From Lachnospiraceae bacterium (GTDB taxonomy: Bacteria; Bacillota; Clostridia; Lachnospirales; Lachnospiraceae), in contig CAJTDL010000013.1 in NCBI GenBank assembly GCA_910575035.1, positions 1-64,000 of the forward strand: a stretch of DNA of 64,000 nucleotides. The letters run 5' to 3'. A model generated the notes under the pieces. The model worked only from the letters and a program-made list of their open reading frames with translations. It did no database searches and was not told where the DNA came from. The position numbers and the translations under genes were made by a program. The stretch's first letter is position 1. Each line of letters opens with the position of its first letter. Shown here in pieces: positions 40,992 to 50,577 of this stretch.

Positions 40992-42161
40992 TTATTTTTG
41001 GTTATTTATGATTTCGGTAATACGCACGCCAAAGCTTTCTTCTATTACGACTACCTCACCCTTGGCGACATACTTACCATTTACTAACACGTCAATCGGC
41101 TCCCCTGCAATCTTATTCAGCTCTATAATTGTCCCTGGGGCAAATTCCAAAACATCATGGATCAGCTTGCTGGTCCTTCCCAGCTCCACTGTCACATCCA
41201 GTGGGACATCCATGATCAGCCCAATATTTTCCTGTTGTGCGATTGGGTCATAATCTCCAGTAAAGGCCTGGAATTGTGCCGGCTGTACATTGACCGGCTG
41301 CTGTGCATACATTTGTGGCATATTGTTATTCATAGGCATTCCCATCATTGGCTGCATCTGAGGCATCTGCTGGGGCATCATGCCCGGCTGCATCATTGCT
41401 TGTTGCGGTGTTCCTTGTTGCATCATCCCTTGTGTCTGTGGCGCCTCTGGGGCAGGCGAAGCAGCCGGAGCCGGTTCAGGAGCAGGCGCGCTCTCTGCCT
41501 TCTGTGACAGCCCAGAGCACATGTCTTTGGCAAACGAAAACGGATATAGCTGCATAATCTCGCTGTTAACCAGATCCCCAATTTCCATTTTAAAGGAAAT
41601 CTTCACAAACTCATTGGCCAGAAATTCATCAATATCCCTGCCATCCAGAGTATCCTTCAAATCAATCAGATCTGCGGAAGGAGGGCTGATATCAATCATC
41701 TTATCCAGCATAGAGGACAGCGATGTAGCCGCGCTTCCCATCATCTGGTTCATCGCCTCGCTGATGGCGCTCAAGTGCAGCTCGCCCAACTCCACATCTG
41801 TATTGGTCCCATCCCCGCCCATCATCAAATCGGTAATAATCTTTACGTCATTTTCCCGCAGGACTAACAGGTTGCTCCCATCCAATCCTACCGTATATGC
41901 AATCCTGATGAAGACACAGGGTCTTTCATAAGCGTCTACAATATCATCCCACTTGGCAACGCTCACCACCGGCGTGGAAATATCCACCTTCCTGTTCACC
42001 AGGGAAAACAGGGTAGTGGCCGCCGTCCCCATGCTGATATTGGAAACTTCCCCAATAATATCAATCTCATCTGGCGTCAGGCCATCTGTATTACCCATGC
42101 CACTGTCAGCTTCGCCGCTCAACAGGGCGCTGATTTCTTCCTGTGACAAAACTCCATCCAT
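40992..42161 (-). CDS. fliY: Flagellar switch and CheY-P phosphatase FliY
   Basis: 389 residues: EEISALLSG opening (CheY-binding peptide), a CheC-like phosphatase domain with two Glu-x-x-Asn motifs (IIGEVSNISMGTAATTLF and AISEAMNQMMGSAATSL), a Pro/Gln/Met-rich linker (about 215-300) and a C-terminal FliN/SpoA domain (IMDVPLDVTVELGRTSKLIHDVLEF). Both phosphatase motifs are intact, so it should be active. It replaces a separate fliN. It is five bases downstream of fliM. Confidence 0.94.
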   Translation of the reverse strand: MDGVLSQEEISALLSGEADSGMGNTDGLTPDEIDIIGEVSNISMGTAATTLFSLVNRKVDISTPVVSVAKWDDIVDAYERPCVFIRIAYTVGLDGSNLLVLRENDVKIITDLMMGGDGTNTDVELGELHLSAISEAMNQMMGSAATSLSSMLDKMIDISPPSADLIDLKDTLDGRDIDEFLANEFVKISFKMEIGDLVNSEIMQLYPFSFAKDMCSGLSQKAESAPAPEPAPAASPAPEAPQTQGMMQQGTPQQAMMQPGMMPQQMPQMQPMMGMPMNNNMPQMYAQQPVNVQPAQFQAFTGDYDPIAQQENIGLIMDVPLDVTVELGRTSKLIHDVLEFAPGTIIELNKIAGEPIDVLVNGKYVAKGEVVVIEESFGVRITEIINNQK

Positions 42162-42165
42162 AGTT

Positions 42166-43146
42166 TCACTGCTCCTCTCTGATCACTGATGTAACCCTTA
42201 CTGCATAATGATCGCCGGACGCACCAGGCAAAGCAGTAAATTTCTTGATGTTTCCAACATATACATTCAGCTCATCTTCTATTTTTGTATCCAAACGGAT
42301 AATATCCCCTACCTGAAGGTTAATAAAATCGTTTACCGTAATGGCGCTCTGCCCCAGGACGGCCTTCACTGGCATAGGAGCCTTATTTAACAGTGTTTCC
42401 ATAAGCTCCTCATATTCCTTGGCATCCTGTTCCTGTATCGTGGAGAACCAATACTTGGTATTCAATTTATCCATAACATCTTCCAGCGTTATGTAGGGCA
42501 GGCAGACATTCATCCTGCCTTCCACATCCCCAATCTTAATATTGATCGTGACAACCGCAATCATCTCTGATGGGGAAATAAACTGCGCAAACTGGGAGTT
42601 CGTTTCAATCCGCTCCAGCCTTGGATGGATTTCCAACACATTCTTCCAGGGTTCCCGCAGAAGGTTGATGCAGACATTCATGATTCTCTCAATGATCAAA
42701 AGCTCAATCTCTGAAAATTCCCTGGTCCGCTCCAGCGGCACTCCCATGCCGCCCAGCATACGGTCTACAACTGCATACCCGATATTCGATGCCAGCTCAA
42801 TCACAATATTGCCTGGCAAAGGCGCGAAATTCACAATTCCAAGAAGCACTGGATTGGACATTGCATTGGAAAACTCTGAATATATGACTGCCTCAGAACT
42901 CATTACCTCTACCTGGATATTCTTCCTCAGATATCCGGGAAGATTCGTAGACAGCAGCCTCCCATAATGCTCAAATATAATCTCCAGCGTTCTAAGATGA
43001 TCCTTGGAAAACTTCGCAGGCCTCGCAAAATCGTAATTTTTCACAGGCTTTTCTTTGGTGTCCTTAATATCGTCGGCATCCAGCTCTCCATTGCTTAACG
43101 CATTTAGCAGGCTATCTATCTCACTTTGCGATAAGACCTCGCCCAT
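42166..43146 (-). CDS. fliM: Flagellar switch protein FliM
   Basis: 326 residues. The N-terminal CheY-P-binding peptide is LSQSEIDSLLNAL. The middle CheC-like domain contains the FliG-binding GGMG turn (DRMLGGMGVPLERTREFSEIE), and the C-terminal SpoA domain ends the protein (VKAVLGQSAITVNDFINLQVGDIIRLD). It forms the C-ring with FliG and FliY. The gene lies between fliL and fliY. Confidence 0.96.
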   Translation of the reverse strand: MGEVLSQSEIDSLLNALSNGELDADDIKDTKEKPVKNYDFARPAKFSKDHLRTLEIIFEHYGRLLSTNLPGYLRKNIQVEVMSSEAVIYSEFSNAMSNPVLLGIVNFAPLPGNIVIELASNIGYAVVDRMLGGMGVPLERTREFSEIELLIIERIMNVCINLLREPWKNVLEIHPRLERIETNSQFAQFISPSEMIAVVTINIKIGDVEGRMNVCLPYITLEDVMDKLNTKYWFSTIQEQDAKEYEELMETLLNKAPMPVKAVLGQSAITVNDFINLQVGDIIRLDTKIEDELNVYVGNIKKFTALPGASGDHYAVRVTSVIREEQ

Positions 43147-43182
43147 TCTCTCTCACCACCTGACATTTGTACTATTTATTGC

Positions 43183-43716
43183 CTATTTATTAGACTGTTC
43201 ATAATTATAAATTGGGAAGGTCACGCTTACAATGAAATCAGAGTCAAACATCTTGCGGAGGCTTTTCACAATTTCGTCTTTCAGCTCTTCCTTGCTGTCC
43301 CGCATATCATCAATATTGTGCTTGGAAACGATCCGGTTGATCTCGTCTTTGATCAGGGACTGCTTGGCATTGATCCCATCCGCTCCATATGTCTCATACC
43401 CTTCACTCTTAGTATCAATGGCGATGGACAGGGAAATTACTGCAAACCCTTTTCGGCCATCTTCCGTATCATTCAGGTTAATGGTAAGGCTCTGCCCTTC
43501 TGCCAGGTCTACCATTTCAAGCTGTTCCATCGGAACGTTAATGGTTGAGTCGTCTTTGCCGCCCTCTAACTCCAAATCAATGGCAGAGCATACCTTTGTG
43601 ATCAGCTCATTGGCTTTTTGTGACTGGGGCACTACGGAAATCATCAAAATCGCTGTCAACACCAGATTCGCAAGCACCAGCACCAGAATTAAAACACTCA
43701 TCAGATTCTTTTTCAT
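43183..43716 (-). CDS. fliL: Flagellar stator-associated protein FliL
   Basis: 177 residues with one N-terminal membrane helix (NLMSVLILVLVLANLVLTAILMI) and a periplasmic-side domain ending DEINRIVSKHNIDDMRDSKEELKDEIVKSLRKMFDSDFIVSVTFPIYNYEQ, the SPFH-like FliL pattern. It surrounds the MotAB stator. It is placed directly after motB. Confidence 0.9.
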   Translation of the reverse strand: MKKNLMSVLILVLVLANLVLTAILMISVVPQSQKANELITKVCSAIDLELEGGKDDSTINVPMEQLEMVDLAEGQSLTINLNDTEDGRKGFAVISLSIAIDTKSEGYETYGADGINAKQSLIKDEINRIVSKHNIDDMRDSKEELKDEIVKSLRKMFDSDFIVSVTFPIYNYEQSNK

Positions 43717-43735
43717 TACAATTACACTTTCCTTT

Positions 43736-44578
43736 CTAATTCGAGTTATACGAATTGTAAATTTTTATCTCTACCCTTCGGTTCCTTGCCCGGCCCTCCG
43801 GTGTTGAATTATCGGCAATCGGATTGTATTCTCCGCATCCTGTCGCCCTTATCTTGCCTGCCTCCAATGGGGAATTCCCTAATATGTAGTCCTTCACAGC
43901 GAAGGCCCTATAGGCAGACAGCACATCATTGTTCTCATATCTTGCATTGCTGATTGGGACATTGTCTGTATGCCCCTCTATGTCAATCAGATTGCTGTCA
44001 TAATTCTCCAGAATCAATGACAGCTTATTCACCAAAGAAAGCGCATCTTCCCGAATCTGGGACTCCCCGGAATCAAACAGCAGCGCCCCGTTTAAAGTAA
44101 GAAGCACATACTGGGCATTGATATCCAGCTCTACCTGGTCGGCAATCATTTTCTCTGCCAGGGACTGCTCAATATCCTCCGCCATTTCCTCTGATTCCTT
44201 TAAGGCTGCGTCAAAATATTCTTCCTTCAGCTCTTCCTCTGAGTCTTTTTCTTCTTTCGCCTCTTCTTCCTGATCCTTTTGCCCTGCGTTCTCCAGGCTT
44301 GCCGAATTGGCCTCTGGCTTATAATATTCATCCAAAAGCAGCAGCTGGCTAATCCCAGAAGAAACCATCTGCCCATCCCCTACGGATGCCCCGCCTGCTG
44401 GCAGGACGCTGAAGCTGTGCTCTAAGGATTGGATCAGGGCTTCAAATTTATCCACATCCACTGAGGACATGGAAAACAGCAATACGAAAAAGCAAAGCAG
44501 AAGGTTCATCAAGTCCGCAAAGGTATCGATCCAGGATCCGCCGCCGCCTCCGCCGTCGTCTTTTTTCCTTTTTGCCAC
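43736..44578 (-). CDS. motB: Flagellar stator protein MotB
   Basis: 280 residues. The proton-carrying Asp lies in SWIDTFADLMNLLLCFFVLL, the single membrane helix. An acidic linker of about 60 residues (AGQKDQEEEAKEEKDSEEE) precedes the OmpA-like peptidoglycan-binding domain with LIDIEGHTDNVPISN and RNRRVEIKIY. The start codon is GTG at 44578, overlapping the motA stop by one base. A Gly-run after KKDDGG is unusual but in the cytoplasmic tip. Confidence 0.94.
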   Translation of the reverse strand: MAKRKKDDGGGGGGSWIDTFADLMNLLLCFFVLLFSMSSVDVDKFEALIQSLEHSFSVLPAGGASVGDGQMVSSGISQLLLLDEYYKPEANSASLENAGQKDQEEEAKEEKDSEEELKEEYFDAALKESEEMAEDIEQSLAEKMIADQVELDINAQYVLLTLNGALLFDSGESQIREDALSLVNKLSLILENYDSNLIDIEGHTDNVPISNARYENNDVLSAYRAFAVKDYILGNSPLEAGKIRATGCGEYNPIADNSTPEGRARNRRVEIKIYNSYNSN

Positions 44579-45375
44579 TATTCTTCACCTCCGGCTGAAC
44601 CTAAAACGCTTTCACGCATCTTCGGAGACAGGAAGGATTTTAACTTCTCCTCAATGACACGGGGATTTTCCCCAGCCTGGATGGATAAAAGTCCTTCTAC
44701 TGTAATTTCCTTAATTCTCATTTCTTCGTCATTATTTACCTGCAGCTTTGCCGCAGTTGGCGTACAAAGCCAGTTAGCAATCAAAGAACCATACAATGTG
44801 GTAACCAACGCAACCGCCATACTAGGCCCGATAGAAGACGGGTCGTCTAACTTTGCCAACATGTTGATCAAACCGATCAGGGTACCGATCATACCCCAAG
44901 CAGGGCCTAAGCCGCCCCAACGCTGCCAAAATCCGATGTTTACCTTGTGGCGTTCTTCCACACTGATCAGATCTGCTTCCATAATCCCCCTTACCAACTC
45001 AGGATCCGTACCATCAACTACCAACATAACACCTTTTTTCAGGAATTCATCTTCAATTCCATTGGCTGCCTCTTCCAGTGCCAGAAGCCCTTCCTTCCTT
45101 GCTATATTCGATAAATCAATAATATGCCTGATCACCTCTCCCACATCTGCCTTTGGAGATTTGAATGTCAGCGTAATGGATTTTAAGCCATTGATAAAAT
45201 CTGAAAGCTTATGGGAGGCAAGCGTACTCGCCAAAGAGCCTCCGATTGTGATTATAATGGAAGGCCCATCGACGAAATCCCTGAATAAGTCACCGCCTCC
45301 ATTTATAACACCAAATACAAATAATACAATACCAAGTATAATTCCCGCTAAAGATGCTATATCCAATTTTGCCAC
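44578..45375 (-). CDS. motA: Flagellar stator protein MotA
   Basis: 265 residues, four membrane helices, with the conserved torque loop (RKEGLLALEEAANGIEDEFLKKGVMLVVDGTD) and GPAWGMIGTLIGLINMLAKLDDPSSIGPSMAVALVTTLYGS. The start codon is GTG at 45375 with AAGGGTAG upstream. It forms the stator ion channel with MotB. It follows flbD. Confidence 0.95.
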   Translation of the reverse strand: MAKLDIASLAGIILGIVLFVFGVINGGGDLFRDFVDGPSIIITIGGSLASTLASHKLSDFINGLKSITLTFKSPKADVGEVIRHIIDLSNIARKEGLLALEEAANGIEDEFLKKGVMLVVDGTDPELVRGIMEADLISVEERHKVNIGFWQRWGGLGPAWGMIGTLIGLINMLAKLDDPSSIGPSMAVALVTTLYGSLIANWLCTPTAAKLQVNNDEEMRIKEITVEGLLSIQAGENPRVIEEKLKSFLSPKMRESVLGSAGGEE

Positions 45376-45417
45376 CTACCCTTTTCATCCATGAAATATA
45401 TTTCTATCCGTAGATTC

Positions 45418-45627
45418 TCACTCTTTATTCAACCAGGGAAGACCTGTTGCTGCAATTTCTTTCTTGTATAATACTACTAGATTTTTAACCTCTTGTCTAC
45501 TTTCTTTTACAATAATTTTCTTCCCTGTCACAAGAGATATGACAGTGTCCGGCGTTTCAGCCACACTTTCAATTAAGTCTGAATTTACCAGAACCGTTGC
45601 GCCATTCAGCTTTGTCACCTCAATCAT
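45418..45627 (-). CDS. flbD: FlbD/SwrD-family flagellar protein
   Basis: 69 residues: MIEVTKLNGATVLVNSDLIESVAETPDTVISL followed by GKKIIVKESRQEVKNLVVLYKKEI, the standard FlbD pattern. In Bacillus the homologue SwrD raises motor power. It precedes motA with a gap of 42 bases and is preceded by a 430-bp gap holding a repeat element. A strong GAGGTGAGG site precedes the ATG. Confidence 0.92.
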   Translation of the reverse strand: MIEVTKLNGATVLVNSDLIESVAETPDTVISLVTGKKIIVKESRQEVKNLVVLYKKEIAATGLPWLNKE

Positions 45628-46058
45628 GGAACCTCACCTCTTGTAATTTTTTGCCATACCATGTGCACAACGCCCAATATGTAATGCCTACTGGCATTAT
45701 AACATAACTCGGGGAAGTAGTACAGCATTTATTAATTCCTTATGTATCCAGCCCCAGGCTGAAGGGTTACTATTCACGGCCTGGAGGCCGCTCATAGCAA
45801 CAATTCGGGGCGATATTTTAAGTTTTGCTGCGCAAAAATCGCCCCTCACTCCTGAATCATGTTCTCACAGAATGCGCAGTTCAGCGCATTCCTGAGCCAT
45901 GAATAGTAACGCTGAAGGAACGGCAAAACACTGTACTGCCACTGTATCGGCGCGCTGTCCCAGCAGTATCCTGCACAGAATTATGCACAGCCAAAAGCAG
46001 CCTTCCCCGGTTTATAAAATTCTTATCCTTACGCGAATGTTAATTATGGCCTATGGAA
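45628..46058. other. Gap between flgE and flbD
   Basis: 430 bases without a gene inside the flagellar operon. It contains the 145-bp structured repeat at 45766-45910. No clear promoter or T-run terminator was recognised on the minus strand, so readthrough from flgE into flbD is possible. Confidence 0.5.
45766..45910. repeat. Dispersed structured repeat, copy 1
   Basis: Ends are inverted repeats (GTTACTATTCACGG at left, CCATGAATAGTAAC at right). Inside are three hairpins: CGGCC/GGCCG, GGGGCGAT/ATCGCCCC (45807-45814, 45838-45845) and AATGCGC/GCGCATT. The same blocks recur at 58366-58506 in the same orientation. The architecture is that of a REP-like or RNA-structured intergenic element. Confidence 0.75.
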
Positions 46059-47675
46059 TTACCGTTTCAGGTTCACTAATTCTTCCAGTAATGTATCAGA
46101 AGTCGTGATAATCTTGGAGTTAGCCTGGAAGCCCCTCTGGGTGGTAATCATTTCTGTAAACTCTGTAGCGAGATCCACATTGGACATTTCCAGGACGCCG
46201 CTGGTCATCTTGCCATTATCTGCAGTAATATCCCGCCCGATCCCATCAAACTCACCAGAGTTCAAGGTGGTTCTGTAGCAGTTATCCCCTACCTTTTCCA
46301 AACCGGAAGGATTTGGGAATACCGCCACTGCAATCTGTCCCAGCAGTTCCGTATTGCCATTGTCATAAGAAGCAAAAATCCTCCCGTCTTCCTGTACCTG
46401 CAGGCCAATCAGTGTACCCAGGCTCCTGCCGGTTCCCTGTTCCTTGGCATCTACCATTCCTTTTTTCAGCTCTATGGTATTCTGGCCGCCATTGTTGAAG
46501 TTCTTTGTGCCTGTAAAGTCTACATTGATATTGCTGAACTCTGTTCCCAGAGCGGACATTTTCAATATTACAGACTCAACGCCTTCCTGCCCGACAAAAT
46601 TGAACTGGCCTGGATTCGGCTCGCCTTCATTAAAATCCAATGTATAGCCGTATAAGGTCTCAGAATAGCCAAATATTGCCGATTCCCCATTTGCCGTTAC
46701 TGCAGTGGCCGGATCATAATACTGCTGTACCTGCGCCTCAGAAACGCCGAACATGGAACTTACGGCATATTCCTTGCCTGTGCCCTCCGCCACATATTTC
46801 AAATTATCAGCATCATACACCAAAGCGTTTCCGTCGACATCATAAAATGTATTGTTCCGGTAAGTAAAGTCAGCGGCAAGGTTATAACTCCTGTCCACAG
46901 TCGTCGGCTCGCCAAACACATTTGTCATGCTATTGCCCTCTACTGCCAGGTAATCCTGCAGGATGGAGTGGTTCCTGGAATCCAGGATATCCGTAAGCTC
47001 TATCGTATAGGTCTTCGTGTCTGAATTTACTGTCTTTACAGCAAATTTTGCTGAATAATTGTAGCCCAATGAATCATAGAAATTCAAATTCATGGTATAT
47101 CCTGCATCAGAATTCACCTGGGTATTATTATCATCCAGCACGCCGGCGCAGAATGCCTCTGTAGTGGCCTCCGGATTGGACGTCTGGTTCTCCGGCACCA
47201 TAATGGGCAGCCTGGAAACCACATCCTTGCGGATGTCCCCAGTGGTCGGGTCTACCCGCCATCCCATAACGTTGTAGCCAGTCGCCTTTGTGGAAAGGTA
47301 TCCTGCGCCGTCTACATAAAATGCGCCTGCCTTTGTAAACAGGTTCTCTGTACCATTGTTGACAATAAAAAAGCTGTCCCCGGTAATCCTCAGATCCCAG
47401 CCGTCCCCGGTTGTCTGGGGCGCGCCTGGAGAAGTGATATTGACTGAGGTGGAACCCATGGATACGCCAAGGCCGATCTGCTTGGCATTTACGCCGCCCT
47501 TTGTGGCGGTTGCCCCAGATGCGCCTGACAGGTTCTGGTACATGATCTCGCTAAATACAGTGCTAGAGGATTTAAAACCAGCTGTATTTACATTTGCAAT
47601 GTTATTACCAATTACATCCATCTTCGTCTGGTGTGTCTTCAATCCTGACACGCCAGAATACAATGCTCTCATCAT
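46059..47675 (-). CDS. flgE: Flagellar hook protein FlgE
   Basis: About 538 residues from ATG 47675, with GGAGG ten bases upstream. The rod/hook N-terminal motif is MMRALYSGVSGLKTHQTKMD with VIGNNIANVNTAGFKSS; the matching C-terminal motif is DLATEFTEMITTQRGFQANSKIITTSDTLLEELVNLKR. The centre is the variable hook domain. The hook joins rod and filament; length is set by FliK and the cap is FlgD, both encoded just upstream. A 16-codon upstream extension does not resemble the family. Confidence 0.95.
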   Translation of the reverse strand: MMRALYSGVSGLKTHQTKMDVIGNNIANVNTAGFKSSSTVFSEIMYQNLSGASGATATKGGVNAKQIGLGVSMGSTSVNITSPGAPQTTGDGWDLRITGDSFFIVNNGTENLFTKAGAFYVDGAGYLSTKATGYNVMGWRVDPTTGDIRKDVVSRLPIMVPENQTSNPEATTEAFCAGVLDDNNTQVNSDAGYTMNLNFYDSLGYNYSAKFAVKTVNSDTKTYTIELTDILDSRNHSILQDYLAVEGNSMTNVFGEPTTVDRSYNLAADFTYRNNTFYDVDGNALVYDADNLKYVAEGTGKEYAVSSMFGVSEAQVQQYYDPATAVTANGESAIFGYSETLYGYTLDFNEGEPNPGQFNFVGQEGVESVILKMSALGTEFSNINVDFTGTKNFNNGGQNTIELKKGMVDAKEQGTGRSLGTLIGLQVQEDGRIFASYDNGNTELLGQIAVAVFPNPSGLEKVGDNCYRTTLNSGEFDGIGRDITADNGKMTSGVLEMSNVDLATEFTEMITTQRGFQANSKIITTSDTLLEELVNLKR

Positions 47676-47754
47676 AATGAAATGACCTCCTAATTCTATT
47701 TGCCGTATGGCCTTTTCTGTCATTCAAAGACCTACTGCCTCCTGTTGGGTCCGG

Positions 47755-48153
47755 CTATATAATTACGGCACCATCAATATTTGTGTATACATTTTCTTCG
47801 GACTCTGTATGGTCCATTGCTGTCACTACTGTCTTATTGGGCAGATTCACAATAAACGAGTAGGAGTCAACGATTACAAGGGATTCTTTCATTCCCTTCG
47901 CCTTTGCCTTCTGTGCCCCTGTCTCCAAACGTTCCTTCTGCTCTGTGGAAAGCTCAATATTCCGACTCTGCAGCCGCATGGACGCATGCTTGGAAAATTT
48001 TAAATAAGGGCTGTCGTTTACAGACTGTTTCTGCTTCAGGATATCGCCAAAGGATACGTCCGGCTCTGCTGGCGCCTGGTTCTGGCTTCCCGCCTTTAGA
48101 TATTTGTCTGTAACCTGTTCAATAGAAGAGAATTGATTTGAAATTTTATTCAT
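47755..48153 (-). CDS. TIGR02530-family flagellar protein
   Basis: 132 residues; the diagnostic core is LKFSKHASMRLQSRNIELSTEQKERLETGAQKAKAKGMKESLVIVDSYSFIVNLPNKTVVTAMD. This family is found in flagellar operons of Firmicutes between flgD and flgE, as here, but has no settled function. The N-terminus is Gln/Ser-rich and probably flexible. A good GGAGAGAG site precedes the ATG. Confidence 0.88.
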   Translation of the reverse strand: MNKISNQFSSIEQVTDKYLKAGSQNQAPAEPDVSFGDILKQKQSVNDSPYLKFSKHASMRLQSRNIELSTEQKERLETGAQKAKAKGMKESLVIVDSYSFIVNLPNKTVVTAMDHTESEENVYTNIDGAVII

Positions 48154-48231
48154 AATGCTCTCTCCATTCTCAGCTTCCCTGCTGTCCTCTTAATCTATAT
48201 GAGGTGTCCTCCGTGTATTTTTTCCTGCCCC

Positions 48232-48993
48232 TTATTCTGGCTTTCCGCTGCCCTCTGTCCCTTCGCTTCCCTCTGTCCCTTCACTTCCACCTGTGCCTTC
48301 TGTCTTATCATCTCCAGGATCTTTATCATCTGTGCTCCCGCCAGCTTCCTTTATCAGCTCATCCATTTTTTTCACCAGCTCCTGCAGCGTTTGCAATGCT
48401 TCCGGGGCATACTTAGCGATATGCACCTTCTGATAATCTGTCAGGCTGTCGTATGCCTTAGCGATTGCCAGCAGCTTATCCTTGTTCTCCAAAGTCAGCT
48501 TGTTCACAGACGGCATGCTCGCAACCTGCTCCACAAACTCGGCTGTAATGCCAACTGCGGTCATATAATCATCATCCACAACACGGTCTAAGTCATCTAT
48601 ATTGTAAAGGTTGCCTTCAATAGACACATAAGTCTTGTTGCCCTCCTTCTGGATATAGTCCACTTTCCCGGATACATAACTGGTATCGCCGACACTGCTG
48701 GTCACCTTCATGATGACTGTACGCCCTACCAGGTCACTGGCCTGGGAAGCCTGCATAGTGGAATTCATGTTCTGCATTTCCTCCAATGTAGAGAAGGTTG
48801 CCAACTGGGAAATGTACTCCGTATTTGAAGTAGGCTCTAAGGGATCCTGGTATTTCATCTGCGCTACCAAAAGCTGCAAGAATGCCTCTTTATCCAATGT
48901 GCTGTTGCTTCGTTTTGTTTCATTGGAAAGGGAATTAGACGATGCGGAAGTGTCTACAATTTTCCCATCCTCTACTGGTATCATAATAGCCAT
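48232..48993 (-). CDS. flgD: Hook-capping protein FlgD
   Basis: 253 residues. The conserved N-terminal segment is LDKEAFLQLLVAQMKYQDPLEPTSNTEYISQLATFSTLEEMQNMN, about residues 33-77, followed by VGRTVIMKV. The usual C-terminal Ig-like part is replaced by a helical stretch (about 150-220) and a Gly/Ser/Thr/Glu low-complexity tail (EGTGGSEGTEGSEGTEG), which is atypical. FlgD caps the growing hook. Confidence 0.9.
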   Translation of the reverse strand: MAIMIPVEDGKIVDTSASSNSLSNETKRSNSTLDKEAFLQLLVAQMKYQDPLEPTSNTEYISQLATFSTLEEMQNMNSTMQASQASDLVGRTVIMKVTSSVGDTSYVSGKVDYIQKEGNKTYVSIEGNLYNIDDLDRVVDDDYMTAVGITAEFVEQVASMPSVNKLTLENKDKLLAIAKAYDSLTDYQKVHIAKYAPEALQTLQELVKKMDELIKEAGGSTDDKDPGDDKTEGTGGSEGTEGSEGTEGSGKPE

Positions 48994-49086
48994 GCTTATC
49001 TCTCCTTTCTTGAAATTGCCTGTTCTGCCCGGCAGCTATACGGACTGTCTCCCCGGCAGCGAGGCAATCACGGTTATTTTCTATCC

Positions 49087-50577
49087 TCATGCTGTCAAAT
49101 CTACGCTGTTGCCCTGGTCAGACATCATCCTCGCCACCAGGCTCTCTTCCTCAGACATCAGCCCTTCCAGTTCATCTAAGCTGTTCAGGTTGATATTGCG
49201 CCTGGAAGCCTGCTCCATTTCTGCCTCCTGCTGTTCCTTGGAAGGATTCTTCTGGTTCTCCTCCAAATTCCTCTCGAACTCATGGCTGGCAATGGTCACC
49301 TCCACGGCCTCTACCTTCAGGCCCTGTTGGTTCATATTTTCCTTTAATGCGGCAATCTGGCTCTCCAAAGCCTGCTTCACTGCCTCATCCTGAGCCGCAA
49401 GCTGGGCTGTAATGGTTCCCTGCCTGGAAACCACCTGCAAATACACCTTTCCAAGGTTTTCCGGGTTCAGCTGCATTTCAATGGACGTCTCTGCCTGGCT
49501 GACAACAATCCTTGTCATCTGGCTGATCTGGCGCATAATGCCCTCCACATCCACCCTGGCCTGTGTCACTGTCTGTGTCACTTCTACAGCCTGTCCCTGG
49601 CTGACCGTCTGGGCTGTAGTTTGATATGTAACCTGTCCCTGCTGCGGCTTTGCCTTCCCAGCTTCCCCTGAGGACTCTTTCTGGGGCATGCTGCCCTCTG
49701 TGTCATCCTCCAATGCTTCCTGAGGCGCTTCTTCTGGCTGCTCCACCTCCTGGACTGGCTGCTGCCCGAGGGAATCACCGTCCTCTACGGCTTCTTGCTG
49801 TACTGCTTCCTGAGGCTTTGCCAAAGTCTGTACGGCTTCTGTGCCCTTTTGCAGGGAATCCGCTGCCTCTTCTGGCTGCACGGACAGTTCTGGCTGTGCT
49901 GCCTGTTCCGGCTGTTCTGGCTGTTCTGGCGTTACTTCCACTTCTGTCTCAGCGGCAACTGCCTGGTCTTCGGAAAGCATAGCCTCCAGCTGATCCATGA
50001 CCTGTGGCATCTCCTGAAGCGAAATGTCCAATGCTGCCATCAAATCCTGGGACAGCTCCCCAATCTCCCCTAAAAGCTGTTGGAAATTCTCGCTTAACAG
50101 CAATTCACCCATATCTTCACTGCCTGTCAGCTCCAATACCAGTCCTGCAAGCTTGGAAGGATCCATAAGATCCAATACCGTAAGGCCCATAGCTTCCATC
50201 TGCTCTGCCACTTCCTCTTCTGTAACGCCCAATTCCTGCGCCACTGCCTCTATGGCCTTTTTTTCAAAGGACTGCAGCTTCTCAGGGGCATCCTCTGGCA
50301 ATTCATTCTTAGCTGCAGGATTCTCACTCTGGGTGACCGTATTCTCCCGATACCCCAGCTGGGCCACTCCCTTCTCATATGCAGCTTGGCTGGCAACATT
50401 TGGCTTGGCTGCACCTGTCAGGCCCTGGCTCATGGAAAGCCCCTGATCCCTGCCTTCTGGTGTCTGGCTCAGTAAAGCGCCGAAGGCAACGTCTGCACCC
50501 TGAGGCTTATTCTGCGCCTCCATTAGCTCAGAAGCCTTCATTAAAGCCGCAATCTGGGATATTTTACTGGCTGTCAT
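49087..50577 (-). CDS. fliK: Flagellar hook-length control protein FliK
   Basis: 496 residues. The centre is long, acidic and Gln/Glu/Pro-rich (about 200-330), the molecular ruler. The C-terminal domain (about 345-430) has VVSQAETSIEMQLNPENLGKVYLQVVSRQGTITAQLAAQDEAVKQALESQIAALKENM, the T3S4 pattern LxPExLGxVxL. It measures hook length and signals FlhB. GGAGG lies close before the ATG. Confidence 0.9.
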   Translation of the reverse strand: MTASKISQIAALMKASELMEAQNKPQGADVAFGALLSQTPEGRDQGLSMSQGLTGAAKPNVASQAAYEKGVAQLGYRENTVTQSENPAAKNELPEDAPEKLQSFEKKAIEAVAQELGVTEEEVAEQMEAMGLTVLDLMDPSKLAGLVLELTGSEDMGELLLSENFQQLLGEIGELSQDLMAALDISLQEMPQVMDQLEAMLSEDQAVAAETEVEVTPEQPEQPEQAAQPELSVQPEEAADSLQKGTEAVQTLAKPQEAVQQEAVEDGDSLGQQPVQEVEQPEEAPQEALEDDTEGSMPQKESSGEAGKAKPQQGQVTYQTTAQTVSQGQAVEVTQTVTQARVDVEGIMRQISQMTRIVVSQAETSIEMQLNPENLGKVYLQVVSRQGTITAQLAAQDEAVKQALESQIAALKENMNQQGLKVEAVEVTIASHEFERNLEENQKNPSKEQQEAEMEQASRRNINLNSLDELEGLMSEEESLVARMMSDQGNSVDLTA

